Part shown: positions 9,445 through 17,554 of the stretch, piece after piece | How the letters are laid out: each line of letters opens with the position of its first letter | Numbering within the stretch: the stretch's first letter is position 1 | Source of the DNA: Flavitalea plasmicola | GTDB lineage: Bacteria; Bacteroidota; Bacteroidia; Chitinophagales; Chitinophagaceae | DNA length: 64,000 nucleotides | Direction: 5' to 3' | Assembly (NCBI RefSeq): GCF_030546645.1 | Contig: NZ_JAUOTO010000003.1 | Span: forward strand, 278,956 to 342,955 | The notes under the pieces: generated by a model | The model's input: only the letters and a program-made list of their open reading frames with translations | Told to the model about the DNA's origin: nothing | Databases searched by the model: none | Translations under genes and position numbers: made by a program

Positions 9445-9490
9445 GTTAGCGACATATGAACAATGGGGCGGCGGAAGATGACATATCGCT
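9445..9490. promoter_or_regulatory. Second copy of the paired activator-binding sites
   Basis: GTTAGCGACATAT (9445-9457) is identical to 5036-5048. GACATATCGCT (9480-9490) differs at one base from GACATGTCGCT (5074-5084). The elements keep their order and nearly their spacing (35 against 38 bases). They lie upstream of the hydrolase pair. Confidence 0.6.
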
Positions 9491-9544
9491 GGCCTTCATC
9501 TCCGGTCTGCGGTATAATAGTCTGACATACAATTAGTTAGATAA

Positions 9545-9560
9545 TGGCATTCCATTAGTT
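9545..9560 (+). promoter_or_regulatory. Possible sigma-54 promoter of the hydrolase pair, degenerate -12
   Basis: TGGCATTCCATTAGTT has a good -24 (TGGCA) and a poor -12 (TAGT for TTGC). Its GG (9546) lies 56 bases past the end of the second upstream element (9490), exactly the spacing at the upstream promoter (5084 to 5140). That match, more than the sequence, supports it. Transcription would start near 9571. Confidence 0.4.
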
Positions 9561-9598
9561 ATGTATTGTTGACTCATCGACAATTAATAACTACAATA

Positions 9599-10621
9599 AT
9601 GCAAACACAAACCAACGACCGCAACGTCCTCGTGCCACCATTTGGCGAGGACCCAAAACTTTCCGTCGAGGTCCGGAAATTCCTAAAAGTATTGAACAAG
9701 CCAGGGGCGAAGCCGCTGGAAACATTGCCGCCGCTGCAGGCGCGAAAAGTGTTGGAAGAGGCTCAGGCGTCTGTTCCAATTGACATGACGGGCGTAGAAG
9801 AGTCCAGCCTTACAATCAAGTCGGGCGGGTTTGAGATACTACTAAACATTGTCCGGCCTGAAGGTATCCGTGAGGTGTTGCCCGTCTTTATTTTTATTCA
9901 CGGCGGGGGCTGGGTGCTGGGGGACTACCCAACGCATAAGCGAATGGTACGTGACCTGGTCGTATACTCCGGCGTAGCGGGCGTTTTTGTCAACTATACG
10001 CGGACACCGGACGCGGCATATCCTCAGGCGATAAACGAGATCTATGCGGCCACAAAATGGGTCGGAGAAAATGGCCATAAGATAGGAGTAGATGGCAAGC
10101 GGCTGGCCGTGGTTGGCAATAGCGTCGGAGGAAATATGACGGCCGTTACTGCACTGAAGGCAAAGGTCAACGGTGGACCGGACATCAAGCTTCAGATAAT
10201 GATGTGGCCGATCGTGGATGCCAACTTCGAAACCTATTCGTTTCACCGGTTCGGGCAAGACCGGTTCCTGACCACGCCTCTGATGAAGTGGATGTACGAC
10301 ATGTACATTGCCGATCCGGCCAAAAGAAATGACATTTACGCTTCGCCACTGCAGGCATCCGTCGACGAGCTGAGAGGGTTGCCTCCTGCGCTTATACAGG
10401 TGGCCGAAAATGACATACTCCGCGACGGGGGAGAGGCTTACGGAAGAAAGCTGGACCAAGCCGGGGTTCGTACAACCGTCATTCGATACAACGGCATGAT
10501 CCACGATTTCGGTCTCCTGAATCCCCTGGCAACGATTCAACCCGTACGGTCCTTGTTTAAGCATGCGGCCGCGGAGCTGAAAGACTGCCTGCGGCCCGCT
10601 GGCCAATCGAACAAGCAATAG
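9599..10621 (+). CDS. HSL-family alpha/beta hydrolase, cytosolic copy
   Basis: The protein has 340 residues and belongs to the hormone-sensitive-lipase-like esterases (Abhydrolase_3). It carries the oxyanion motif HGGG (101-104), the nucleophile elbow GNSVGG (Ser175), the acid in ENDILRDGGEAY and the His in NGMIHDFG. No signal peptide or membrane segment is present, so it should be cytoplasmic. The ATG at 9599 follows an ACAATA leader; the TTG at 9566 would lie before the predicted transcription start. It is followed 49 bases on by a close paralogue that is exported. Members act on short-chain esters, including carboxylesters of xenobiotics; the substrate here is unknown. Confidence 0.85.
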   Translation: MQTQTNDRNVLVPPFGEDPKLSVEVRKFLKVLNKPGAKPLETLPPLQARKVLEEAQASVPIDMTGVEESSLTIKSGGFEILLNIVRPEGIREVLPVFIFIHGGGWVLGDYPTHKRMVRDLVVYSGVAGVFVNYTRTPDAAYPQAINEIYAATKWVGENGHKIGVDGKRLAVVGNSVGGNMTAVTALKAKVNGGPDIKLQIMMWPIVDANFETYSFHRFGQDRFLTTPLMKWMYDMYIADPAKRNDIYASPLQASVDELRGLPPALIQVAENDILRDGGEAYGRKLDQAGVRTTVIRYNGMIHDFGLLNPLATIQPVRSLFKHAAAELKDCLRPAGQSNKQ

Positions 10622-10670
10622 TTGAACTTCCCTAAAAAAATTTCTAATGCAAATTCAAAACGCAACAACA

Positions 10671-11705
10671 ATGAAAAGGACAACCTATTTCGTCAGTATT
10701 TGCCTGTTGGTACTTACAGGCTGTTTGAACGCCCGGGGCCAGGTGAAAGACTATGCAACTGATGACCGGCTAAGCCCTGGTGTCAGGACCTTCCTCGCAA
10801 CGCTGAACACCGGCGGCCCCGGACTGGAAACCCTGTCACCCGTACAGGCACGCCAGGTGCTCGTGGACATTCAAAAAACATATCCCGTCGATCTCTCAGG
10901 GGTAAGCATTTCGGAGAAGACGATCAAAGTCAACGGCCAGGACCTGGTCCTGAACATCGTCAGGCCGGCAGGCGCCAAGGGAGAGTTGCCTGTTTTTATC
11001 TATATCCATGGCGGCGGGTGGGTATTGGGCGACTTTCCGACGCACCGGCACATGGTGCGAAATCTCGCGGTACTGTCGGGATATGTGGGCGTTTTTGTCA
11101 ACTATACCCGGACGCCGGATGCCGCTTATCCGACCCAGATCGACCAGATCTATGCAGCGACACAATGGGTCGCAACGCACGGCAGCGAAATTGGGGTTAA
11201 CGGTAAGAAATTGGCCGTAGTAGGGAACAGTGTTGGCGGGAATATGACAGCCGTCACGGCGATCAAAGCCAAGGAGAACAACGGTCCGCGGATCAGCGTG
11301 CAGATCATGATGTGGCCGATCCTGGATCACAATTTTGAAACCGAATCGTACCGGGAATTCGGAGATCAACGATTCCTGTCTACCCCCGTGATGAAATGGA
11401 TGTACAATATGTATATTCCCGACGACGCCAAACGTGACGATATTCATGCGTCGCCCTTGCACGCAACAACGGATCAGCTGAAGGGATTGCCGCCGGCCCT
11501 CATCCTGGTGGCGGAGAATGATATCCTGCGGGACGATGGTGAGGCGTATGGCCGAAAACTGGAACAAGCGGGTGTAACGGTTACCACTGTCAGGTACAAT
11601 GGGGTGATCCACGATTGGGGGCTGTTGACGGGGTTGGCCAAGCTTCCGCAAACCGAGGCGTTGTTTGAGCAGGCTGCTCTCGAACTGAAAAAGTACCTGA
11701 AATAA
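10671..11705 (+). CDS. HSL-family alpha/beta hydrolase, lipoprotein copy
   Basis: The protein has 344 residues. The N-terminus is a lipoprotein signal with lipobox LTGC (Cys18), so this copy is membrane-anchored beyond the inner membrane. The remainder aligns end to end with the preceding gene product and shares long identical runs such as HGGGWVLGD and GNSVGGNMTAV; the catalytic Ser, Asp (ENDILRDDGEAY) and His (NGVIHDWG) are all kept. The pair is thus a tandem duplication in which one copy gained or lost export. The ATG at 10671 follows CAACAACA; an upstream ATG at 10647 would put eight extra residues before the signal. It is probably cotranscribed with the cytosolic copy. Confidence 0.85.
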   Translation: MKRTTYFVSICLLVLTGCLNARGQVKDYATDDRLSPGVRTFLATLNTGGPGLETLSPVQARQVLVDIQKTYPVDLSGVSISEKTIKVNGQDLVLNIVRPAGAKGELPVFIYIHGGGWVLGDFPTHRHMVRNLAVLSGYVGVFVNYTRTPDAAYPTQIDQIYAATQWVATHGSEIGVNGKKLAVVGNSVGGNMTAVTAIKAKENNGPRISVQIMMWPILDHNFETESYREFGDQRFLSTPVMKWMYNMYIPDDAKRDDIHASPLHATTDQLKGLPPALILVAENDILRDDGEAYGRKLEQAGVTVTTVRYNGVIHDWGLLTGLAKLPQTEALFEQAALELKKYLK

Positions 11706-11732
11706 GCCGTCGCCGTTGCCCGCATCCGACTG

Positions 11733-11776
11733 AAACCGTTTCGCCCGGGGCATGGCCAGCGCGAGCGGTTTTTTGG
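11733..11776 (+). terminator. Probable terminator after the hydrolase pair
   Basis: AAACCG/TTTCGC (11733-11744) pairs imperfectly with GCGAGCGGTTT (11761-11771) and is followed by six T in all. It sits between convergent genes. Confidence 0.5.
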
Positions 11777-11794
11777 TTATTCCCATCGGCTTAT

Positions 11795-14089
11795 TTAGAC
11801 GGCAGTCAAAACCTCGTCAACGGGCAATACCCCGGCAAAAGGCTTGATAGGGCACTCGATGGTGATATGCAGTCCGTTGTTTGATTCCATCGTTAGCAGG
11901 CCGTTTAGATCTTCGGAAAGCCCATGGATCAGCTTCATGCCGAGGGAACGCTTTTTCCGGAGTTCCTCAACGTTTGCGATCCCGATGCCATTGTCCCTGA
12001 TGCGGAGATATAGCTGGTCGTGGTGGCTTCGGAGGGTTATTTCGATAAGGGGATTTGAAATCCCCTGAAAGGCGTGTTTGATGGAGTTTGTAACGGCTTC
12101 GTTGATGATCAGCGCTAGCGGTATCGCCGCCGGCACATCGATTTGGACCGGCTGGATATTCAATTCAAAGTGTACTCGCGGCCCAAGGTCAAAACTGTCC
12201 TTCAGATACCCTGTGAATTGAGCAATATAGGATTTCAGATCGACCGTTTTCATGTCTTCCGTCTCATAAAGCTGCTGATGGATCAGGGACATGGCATAAA
12301 TCCGGTGTTTACTGTCGTCTAAGGCTTTGAGCGCATCATTTTGCAAATGCAGGGATTGGGATTCCAGCAGGCACATGACGGTATGAAGATTGTTCTTCAC
12401 CCGGTGATGGACTTCCTTTAGCAGCCATTCTTTTTCGGTTAACGCCCGATTGAGTTGATCCAACAGCTGTTGTTGCTTCTGGCTTTTTTCGGCGATTATT
12501 TCGCTAAGCTTCTTCTTGCCCAGGTACTGGCGGTAGACGATGGCTGCCGTGATAAGAAGGACGATCGCTGCCGCGATGACGACGTTTTTGACGAAATCGG
12601 CCCGCTCCTGGCGCGCACGGGCCAGCTGTTCTTTTTGCGCAAACGCCGCTATTTGCGCATCTTTTTTCTGCGTCTCGAATTGGATCATTAATTTTTCGAC
12701 GTCGGCACGCCTCTTCGTGTTTTCGATACTGTCGTTCAGCGCGTGGTTTAGATTTAAATACTTTATGGCCGAAGTATAGTTTTTGGCAGCGGAGTCGACA
12801 AGGAAGAGCTCATAGGCTAAATGCCTCTTTTCGTAAACGGTCGTCGAATTGTCCTGCATGGCCTGTGCATCCAACAGGTAGGGACGTGCTTTTGCGTATT
12901 CCTTCCGTTCGAGATAAAAATAGCCGAGCTTGCCATAGTCCAAGCTGGATAGCCAGCCCGCTCGCTTAAGCATGGCAAAGGATTCAAGAAAGTATTGTTC
13001 AGCTTGTTTATACCGGCCCAGGGCCAGGTACGCCTTTGAATGAGCTTCGACGGTTTGATTTTTCTGGTCGAACGTGATCGGTGGTACGGTCCGGACTTGC
13101 GAAGTAAGGAAGGCAAGCGCTTTTTCAGCTTCTTTGTTTTTTATCATTCTATAGACGATCGCGTCGATAAACTGATGGATGCAATATCGACCAATGACCT
13201 TCTTGCTTTGCTCTAATCCCAAGCGTAAAGATTCGTCTTCTTTTCCATGCTCGGAAATTCTTCCGTAAAACACGTTCTCGATCCAATATAGGTCAGCAAG
13301 AGCGGTTTTGTCCGGACTTTGGTCGATCGCGGCCGTTGCCAGATGAATGTCGTTCAGGGCATCGGTAAATCGGCCCTGCATCCAATGGATATCGATGGAG
13401 ACCAGGTAAGGATATTGAATCCCCGACATATTCAACCTTTTATAGTCCTGGATAACAGCCATGATCTCCTGCTCTCCCGACATCTCGTGCCCCTCCATAT
13501 AATAGACGATTGCCAGATACTGCCGTATAAGAAGTTCGTTCTTTTGCAGCTTGAGCCTTTTGCTCAACACCTGCGCCTGCTCGCAATACGCCTTCCCTTT
13601 ACCCAGGATATCCGCCAGCGGCCGCTGTGGACAAAATATGTACGTAAAGGCCAGGCCGACTTGCAAATTGTTCCGGATCGTGTCATTATGTATAAGGGGC
13701 AGCAGGTTTTCCGCGTTGAGAAGGCTATCTTCCAGTATATACGCGGAAGCTAACGTATAGAGGGACTCGTCCTCATTGGAAGGATCGTCCGATTGCCGGC
13801 TCAAGCGCAGCGCTTCCTGGCTGTATTGGACAGCAAGGGGAAAGTCCTGCGGCGTTTTGATGGGCTTATTATAATGAATGTTCGCCAGGTCCAGCAAAGC
13901 ATGGACTTTTACACTCGTCTCACGACTGGTGTGAACTTGTTGGAGGAGGTTCGGTTCCTGATCCGCGGGCACCCGTGCAGGTGCGGGGTAATATTGCGCA
14001 AGGGCGGGCGGCCCCCAAAGGAGGATTGAGATCCAAAGAAGGAGGGTCGTCACTGACAACCAGCGCTTCGACAATTGTTTTCTTTTCAT
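11795..14089 (-). CDS. TPR sensor histidine kinase, HisKA_2 type
   Basis: The protein has 764 residues. A signal or anchor segment (10-32) is followed by about 430 residues of tetratricopeptide-like helices outside the cytoplasm, a charged coiled-coil (460-500), one transmembrane helix (about 501-519), then a HisKA_2 dimerisation domain with EVHHRVKNNL (His561/562) and a HATPase_c domain with N-box INEAVTNSIKH (663-671) and RDNGIGI (698-704). It therefore autophosphorylates and passes phosphate to a receiver. No receiver is fused. The separate receiver-type sigma-54 activator at 8046-9428 is the nearest candidate target. The gene follows a truncated sensor gene by 10 bases and probably shares its transcript. 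Confidence 0.88.
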   Translation of the reverse strand: MKRKQLSKRWLSVTTLLLWISILLWGPPALAQYYPAPARVPADQEPNLLQQVHTSRETSVKVHALLDLANIHYNKPIKTPQDFPLAVQYSQEALRLSRQSDDPSNEDESLYTLASAYILEDSLLNAENLLPLIHNDTIRNNLQVGLAFTYIFCPQRPLADILGKGKAYCEQAQVLSKRLKLQKNELLIRQYLAIVYYMEGHEMSGEQEIMAVIQDYKRLNMSGIQYPYLVSIDIHWMQGRFTDALNDIHLATAAIDQSPDKTALADLYWIENVFYGRISEHGKEDESLRLGLEQSKKVIGRYCIHQFIDAIVYRMIKNKEAEKALAFLTSQVRTVPPITFDQKNQTVEAHSKAYLALGRYKQAEQYFLESFAMLKRAGWLSSLDYGKLGYFYLERKEYAKARPYLLDAQAMQDNSTTVYEKRHLAYELFLVDSAAKNYTSAIKYLNLNHALNDSIENTKRRADVEKLMIQFETQKKDAQIAAFAQKEQLARARQERADFVKNVVIAAAIVLLITAAIVYRQYLGKKKLSEIIAEKSQKQQQLLDQLNRALTEKEWLLKEVHHRVKNNLHTVMCLLESQSLHLQNDALKALDDSKHRIYAMSLIHQQLYETEDMKTVDLKSYIAQFTGYLKDSFDLGPRVHFELNIQPVQIDVPAAIPLALIINEAVTNSIKHAFQGISNPLIEITLRSHHDQLYLRIRDNGIGIANVEELRKKRSLGMKLIHGLSEDLNGLLTMESNNGLHITIECPIKPFAGVLPVDEVLTAV

Positions 14090-14099
14090 TAGACAGTGT

Positions 14100-14660
14100 T
14101 TATGAATAGGTGTTCATCAGGATGTTCCCCGCTGTCACCACGCCGATCATGATCAGCAATAGCAAGACGCCAACGAGTAAGATATTCCCAATTGACTTGC
14201 TCTGTTTAATGCCTGCTTGCTGGGCTAGTTCTCTTTGCCTCAGGAGGCGGATATCTTCATCCTTTTTTTCGGTGGCAAACTTGAGCTTAAGGGCGTCGAG
14301 TTGCTTGAGTTGATCCTTGCTGGTATAGGCATCATGGGCGGCTCGGAACCGGATCCGGTCTTGTAAAGCCAGTTGATAGTTGCCTTCCATCGAATCAAGC
14401 GAGAATAAAAGGGAATACCGGAGGGAATTTAAATAGGCGTCAGCGCCGGCTTGCTGACCGGCCGACTGAATGAGCCGGCGGGCATCGCCAAGGCATCCCT
14501 GTGAAATATAGGACTTCGCAAGCAAAAGATTACCCGATGCGTCATCCAGCGTTTGATTCGGTCGCGAGGACAAGACTTGTACTGTCAGGAGGATGGTTCC
14601 CAGCAGGAGCCCTCTACGCGAAAGGGCTTTGATCCGAGCCGCCTTGCCGCTAACGTACAT
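14100..14660 (-). CDS. Truncated TPR-kinase sensor (no kinase domain)
   Basis: The protein has about 186 residues. A hydrophobic N-terminal segment is followed by one or two TPR-like helical pairs, a charged coiled-coil (LKLKFATEKKDEDIRLLRQR) and one transmembrane helix, then stops after GNILMNTYS. The coiled-coil plus helix matches the place in the next gene's product where the kinase half begins, so this looks like the sensor half of a second TPR/HisKA_2 kinase that lost its catalytic part. It stops 10 bases before the intact kinase starts. It may be a relic, or may still act as a regulatory subunit. The ATG at 14660 fits a signal peptide; another in frame lies at 14723. Confidence 0.6.
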   Translation of the reverse strand: MYVSGKAARIKALSRRGLLLGTILLTVQVLSSRPNQTLDDASGNLLLAKSYISQGCLGDARRLIQSAGQQAGADAYLNSLRYSLLFSLDSMEGNYQLALQDRIRFRAAHDAYTSKDQLKQLDALKLKFATEKKDEDIRLLRQRELAQQAGIKQSKSIGNILLVGVLLLLIMIGVVTAGNILMNTYS

Positions 14661-14964
14661 TGAGCAGGTTTTGGTTTTGAAGACCGGGTCATTCCATAGT
14701 GTGGTAGACGCGGTGGGAGGCATAATAAATATAATACTTTTTCATGCAAGTGTGACAACCCTCTGTCAAAAGGACCATTCACTATCCTTTGTCAAAGATC
14801 TCATTATACTGGACATTTCTGATATTCAGGCGCTTTTTCCCTGGACAGCTGTACCCTTTAAACAATGTTCGGGTGATCCGCGATATTTCGTGAGCTGCAG
14901 CGGTAATGACTCATTCATAAGGAAATGTTTCCCAGCCCCGTACAGAGTGGCATACAAATGGAAA

Positions 14965-15876
14965 ATGAGAGAGAAATATCAATATGTAACTATGCCGACA
15001 AGAACATTACCGACCGACCTGAAGTTCATAGAAAAGCAGATACCTTTTCAGATTTGCAGTTTAGCATGGTACTTTGAGAAAGGCGGTGGAAATCGCCAAT
15101 TGCCTCACAAGCACGAACACTTCGAAGTCATTTGGATGCAACAAGGCTCTGGAACGGTGACCGTGGATCTGGAAAATCATTCTTTGTCCGATAATACGTT
15201 ATTTTGCATTTTTCCCGGACAATTGCATTCGGTGGAATATGATATTACGGCATGCGGCTCCGTGATCTCAATTCCGGAGACCATTACTCAGAATTGTCGT
15301 GATCATGTGGATCTCCTGTGTAAGTCGACGGTATTCAATTTTCTGAAAAAAATACCAAAGATCAAGCTCAGTAAAATCTGCGCGGCAGAGGTTGATCACG
15401 TAGTTTCCTGTCTTCACGAAGAATTAAACGCGGGAAGTCCCCTCGCTAAAGAGATCATCCAAAGCTATACAAGTATTTTAATGATCTATCTTGCGCGCCA
15501 ACTGGGAAATGCCCCGGTATTCCGAATCCCGGATCGAAAATGCCAGCTGGCACAGCATTTTATGCAGTTGGTTGATAAAAAATTTATTTCCTGCAAAATG
15601 GTTCGGGATTATGCGCTGGAACTTGGCGTCACACCAAATTATCTGAATCAAGCTGTAAGGGAAACAACAGGGTTCTCCGCTGGACACCTGGTGCGGCGAC
15701 GGATAGCGCTGGAGGCGAAACGCCAGGCTGTGTTTTCCCAGTCGACGATGAAAGAGATAGCATATTATTTAGGATTTGAAGATATGGCTCATTTCAGCAA
15801 GTTTTTCAAAACGGTGGAAGGCCAGAACTTCACCCAATTTAGGAAGGCTGGGGTGAAGCAGGTGCAGGAGCAGTAG
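14965..15876 (+). CDS. AraC-family transcriptional regulator
   Basis: The protein has about 303 residues. The N-terminal half is a cupin-like sensing domain (HKHEHFEVIWMQQGSG, then FPGQLHSVE), and the C-terminal 100 residues hold the double helix-turn-helix of the family (VRDYALELGVTPNYLNQAVRE, then MKEIAYYLGFEDMAHFSKFFK). It binds an unknown small ligand and DNA. The frame is open back to 14593, but that stretch reads into the oppositely transcribed sensor gene, so the start is set at ATG 14965; ATG 14992 is an alternative. It is divergent from the sensor/kinase genes. Confidence 0.85.
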   Translation: MREKYQYVTMPTRTLPTDLKFIEKQIPFQICSLAWYFEKGGGNRQLPHKHEHFEVIWMQQGSGTVTVDLENHSLSDNTLFCIFPGQLHSVEYDITACGSVISIPETITQNCRDHVDLLCKSTVFNFLKKIPKIKLSKICAAEVDHVVSCLHEELNAGSPLAKEIIQSYTSILMIYLARQLGNAPVFRIPDRKCQLAQHFMQLVDKKFISCKMVRDYALELGVTPNYLNQAVRETTGFSAGHLVRRRIALEAKRQAVFSQSTMKEIAYYLGFEDMAHFSKFFKTVEGQNFTQFRKAGVKQVQEQ

Positions 15877-16493
15877 GGATGGCAAATACTTGCAGTTTCC
15901 AGACAAGCACAGACTAGAGAGGAGTAAGTAATTTTTTGGCGTTGCGCCAATTCAAATTGTTCCAGTGATTTCATGCTGATATTTCGGTAAAACGCGGGTT
16001 ATGCATGTTTTCTTAGGAGAGGCCGGGGTGCGGCTGATCGCTACTTCTGTTTACGGCGTACTTGACGCCGTGCCCAGTGATTTTATGTTGACTGATTTAG
16101 TTAGCTGTCGAAACAAGAAAGACAGGAGATGAAGGGCATCGATACAGTCCTCCTTTCCGATGGGCATCAGCGAGCGCCGGATTTTTGCAGACCGGTCTTA
16201 TCTTGAACGGCTTTTGCTGCTGATTTTCGCATAGCCGGTGGGCCTGCACTTCTATAAAAGCCTGAATTGGGCGAAACCTCGGCGAAACTTGCCTCGATGA
16301 GACTGTATGGATTTGACATTTTATAAATTGGTTTGAATCCTGTAAGGTCACCCCTAGAAAACTTCGAACCATTTCTTCCATACGCACACCATTCTTCTCA
16401 TAATAACTGATAATAAAGTTTATTCAATGCCCTGGTTTTTTGCGCCGGTCCGCTCATGCGAATTTATTCGCATCGCGTCCCTTACGCAAAAAA
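15877..16493. other. Long intergenic region next to the tRNA, no gene supported
   Basis: These 617 bases follow the AraC gene. They contain two small hairpins, TTGGCG-TTG-CGCCAA (15936-15950) and ACGGCG-N7-CGCCGT (16053-16071), neither followed by a T-run, and a 96-codon minus-strand frame (16097-16387) with no recognisable features. A tRNA T-arm-like sequence lies at 16330-16342. The region may be the scar of an integration or deletion. Confidence 0.5.
16330..16342 (+). repeat. Short inverted copy of the tRNA-Arg T-arm
   Basis: GGTTTGAATCCTG matches the T-arm of the tRNA-Arg at 16520-16593 exactly over 13 bases but lies on the opposite strand. GGTCAC follows at a spacing one base shorter than in the tRNA. 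No acceptor or anticodon stem can be folded around it, so it is a fragment, not a gene. Confidence 0.5.
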
Positions 16494-16518
16494 CCCTCGG
16501 CATTTGCCGAGGGTTTTT
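16494..16518. terminator. Bidirectional terminator beside tRNA-Arg
   Basis: CCCTCGGC (16494-16501) pairs with GCCGAGGG (16506-16513) around ATTT, flanked by an A-run on the left and five T on the right. Read leftward it ends the tRNA transcript. Confidence 0.85.
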
Positions 16519-16519
16519 G

Positions 16520-16593
16520 TGACCCCGTCAGGATTCAAACCTGAAACCTTTTGATCCGTAGTCAAATGCTCTATTCAGTTGAGCTACGGGGCC
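16520..16593 (-). tRNA. tRNA-Arg (anticodon ACG)
   Basis: The minus strand folds as a complete cloverleaf of 74 bases. The acceptor stem pairs GGCCCCG with CGGGGTC (one G-U), the anticodon stem TTTGA/TCAAA encloses the loop CTACGGA with anticodon ACG, and the T-stem TCAGG/CCTGA encloses TTTGAAT. The discriminator is A, and CCA is not encoded. The transcript ends at the adjacent terminator. Confidence 0.95.
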
Positions 16594-16702
16594 TTTTCCC
16601 TGCGATTAACTCGTTAAGGGGCTGCAAATATAGTACAAAATCCGAACTGGAAAAAATACAAACCTACTTTTCTGCACCGACCCATCTCCCGGCCGGGCCG
16701 GC

Positions 16703-17476
16703 CTATTCATAGATCTTCATGGCCGTCCTTTCCACTATCCCCTTCGGCAGCAGCCACGCCATGAAAACGCCTACCTTATTGACCACACCTGCAATTACCT
16801 CCGCCTTGCCCGCCAGCATCGCTTTCACAGCGAGTGAAGCCACAGTTTCCGGCGACATATTAAACTTTTCCGCTGCCTTCATTCCTTTTTCCCCCAGCTG
16901 TGCCCGATTGGGGAAGTCCGTATCCGTAGCTCCCGGGCTGACGGCTGTCACCGACACCGTGCTTCCCCGAAGCTCCTGGTGCAGCCCCCTGCTGAAGGAC
17001 AGCACAAAGGCCTTGGTGGCCGCATAGAGGCTCAACCGGGGCACTGCCTGATAAGCAGCTGAGCTGGCAACGTTCAGGATATAGCCCCGGGATTGGCGCC
17101 GCAGTTCCGGCAGGAAGAGGTGCGTCATCCCGACCAGGGTATCCATATTCAGGTGCATCATGTTCAGCAGCTGCTTCGAATTATATTTGTCAAACGAACC
17201 GCTGAGTCCATAGCCGGCATTGTTCACCAGGATCTTCACGCCATATCCTTTTCCCTTACACCATTCATACACCTGCTGGGGGGCATCCGCCATCGAAAGG
17301 TCCAGGGCCAGCCAGTCAGCCGTTACTTTATAGCGCGAGATGATCTCCCCGGCAGCCTGCACCAGCAGGTCGCCCGACCGCGCTACCAGGAGTACATTGA
17401 ATCCTCTGCGGGCAAGCTCTTCCGCAATAGCCCTGCCGATGCCTTTGCTGGCACCTGTGATCAAAGCGTATTCCAT
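16703..17476 (-). CDS. SDR family oxidoreductase
   Basis: The protein has 257 residues and starts MEYALITGASKGIGRAIAEE. The TGASKGIG nucleotide loop, NNAGYG, the catalytic Ser region NVASSAAYQ, YAATK as the Tyr-Lys pair and SPGATDTDF identify a short-chain dehydrogenase of the DltE/YqjQ-like group, which often carries a hydrophobic C-terminal tail; here VFMAWLLPKGIVE near the end fits. The ATG at 17476 was chosen because the upstream in-frame ATG would add a hydrophobic lead lacking in the family. Substrate is unknown. It is downstream of the dioxygenase gene but separated by a terminator. Confidence 0.85.
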   Translation of the reverse strand: MEYALITGASKGIGRAIAEELARRGFNVLLVARSGDLLVQAAGEIISRYKVTADWLALDLSMADAPQQVYEWCKGKGYGVKILVNNAGYGLSGSFDKYNSKQLLNMMHLNMDTLVGMTHLFLPELRRQSRGYILNVASSAAYQAVPRLSLYAATKAFVLSFSRGLHQELRGSTVSVTAVSPGATDTDFPNRAQLGEKGMKAAEKFNMSPETVASLAVKAMLAGKAEVIAGVVNKVGVFMAWLLPKGIVERTAMKIYE

Positions 17477-17500
17477 ATTATGTGTAATTAACAAGCTAAA

Positions 17501-17525
17501 AAAAAGAGGCCAACGCAAGTTGGCC
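17501..17525 (-). terminator. Terminator of the PhyH-type dioxygenase gene
   Basis: GGCCAAC (17508-17514) and GTTGGCC (17519-17525) form a stem capped by GCAA, a GNRA tetraloop. Leftward it is followed by CTCTTTTTTTT. Confidence 0.8.
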
Positions 17526-17554
17526 CTTTTCTATGATAATTAATAATTTCTCTA

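Noticed and set aside
16097..16387. 96-codon frame in the gap beside the tRNA
   Set aside because: There is no family resemblance or start context, and its composition is not clearly coding. It also overlaps the tRNA T-arm fragment.
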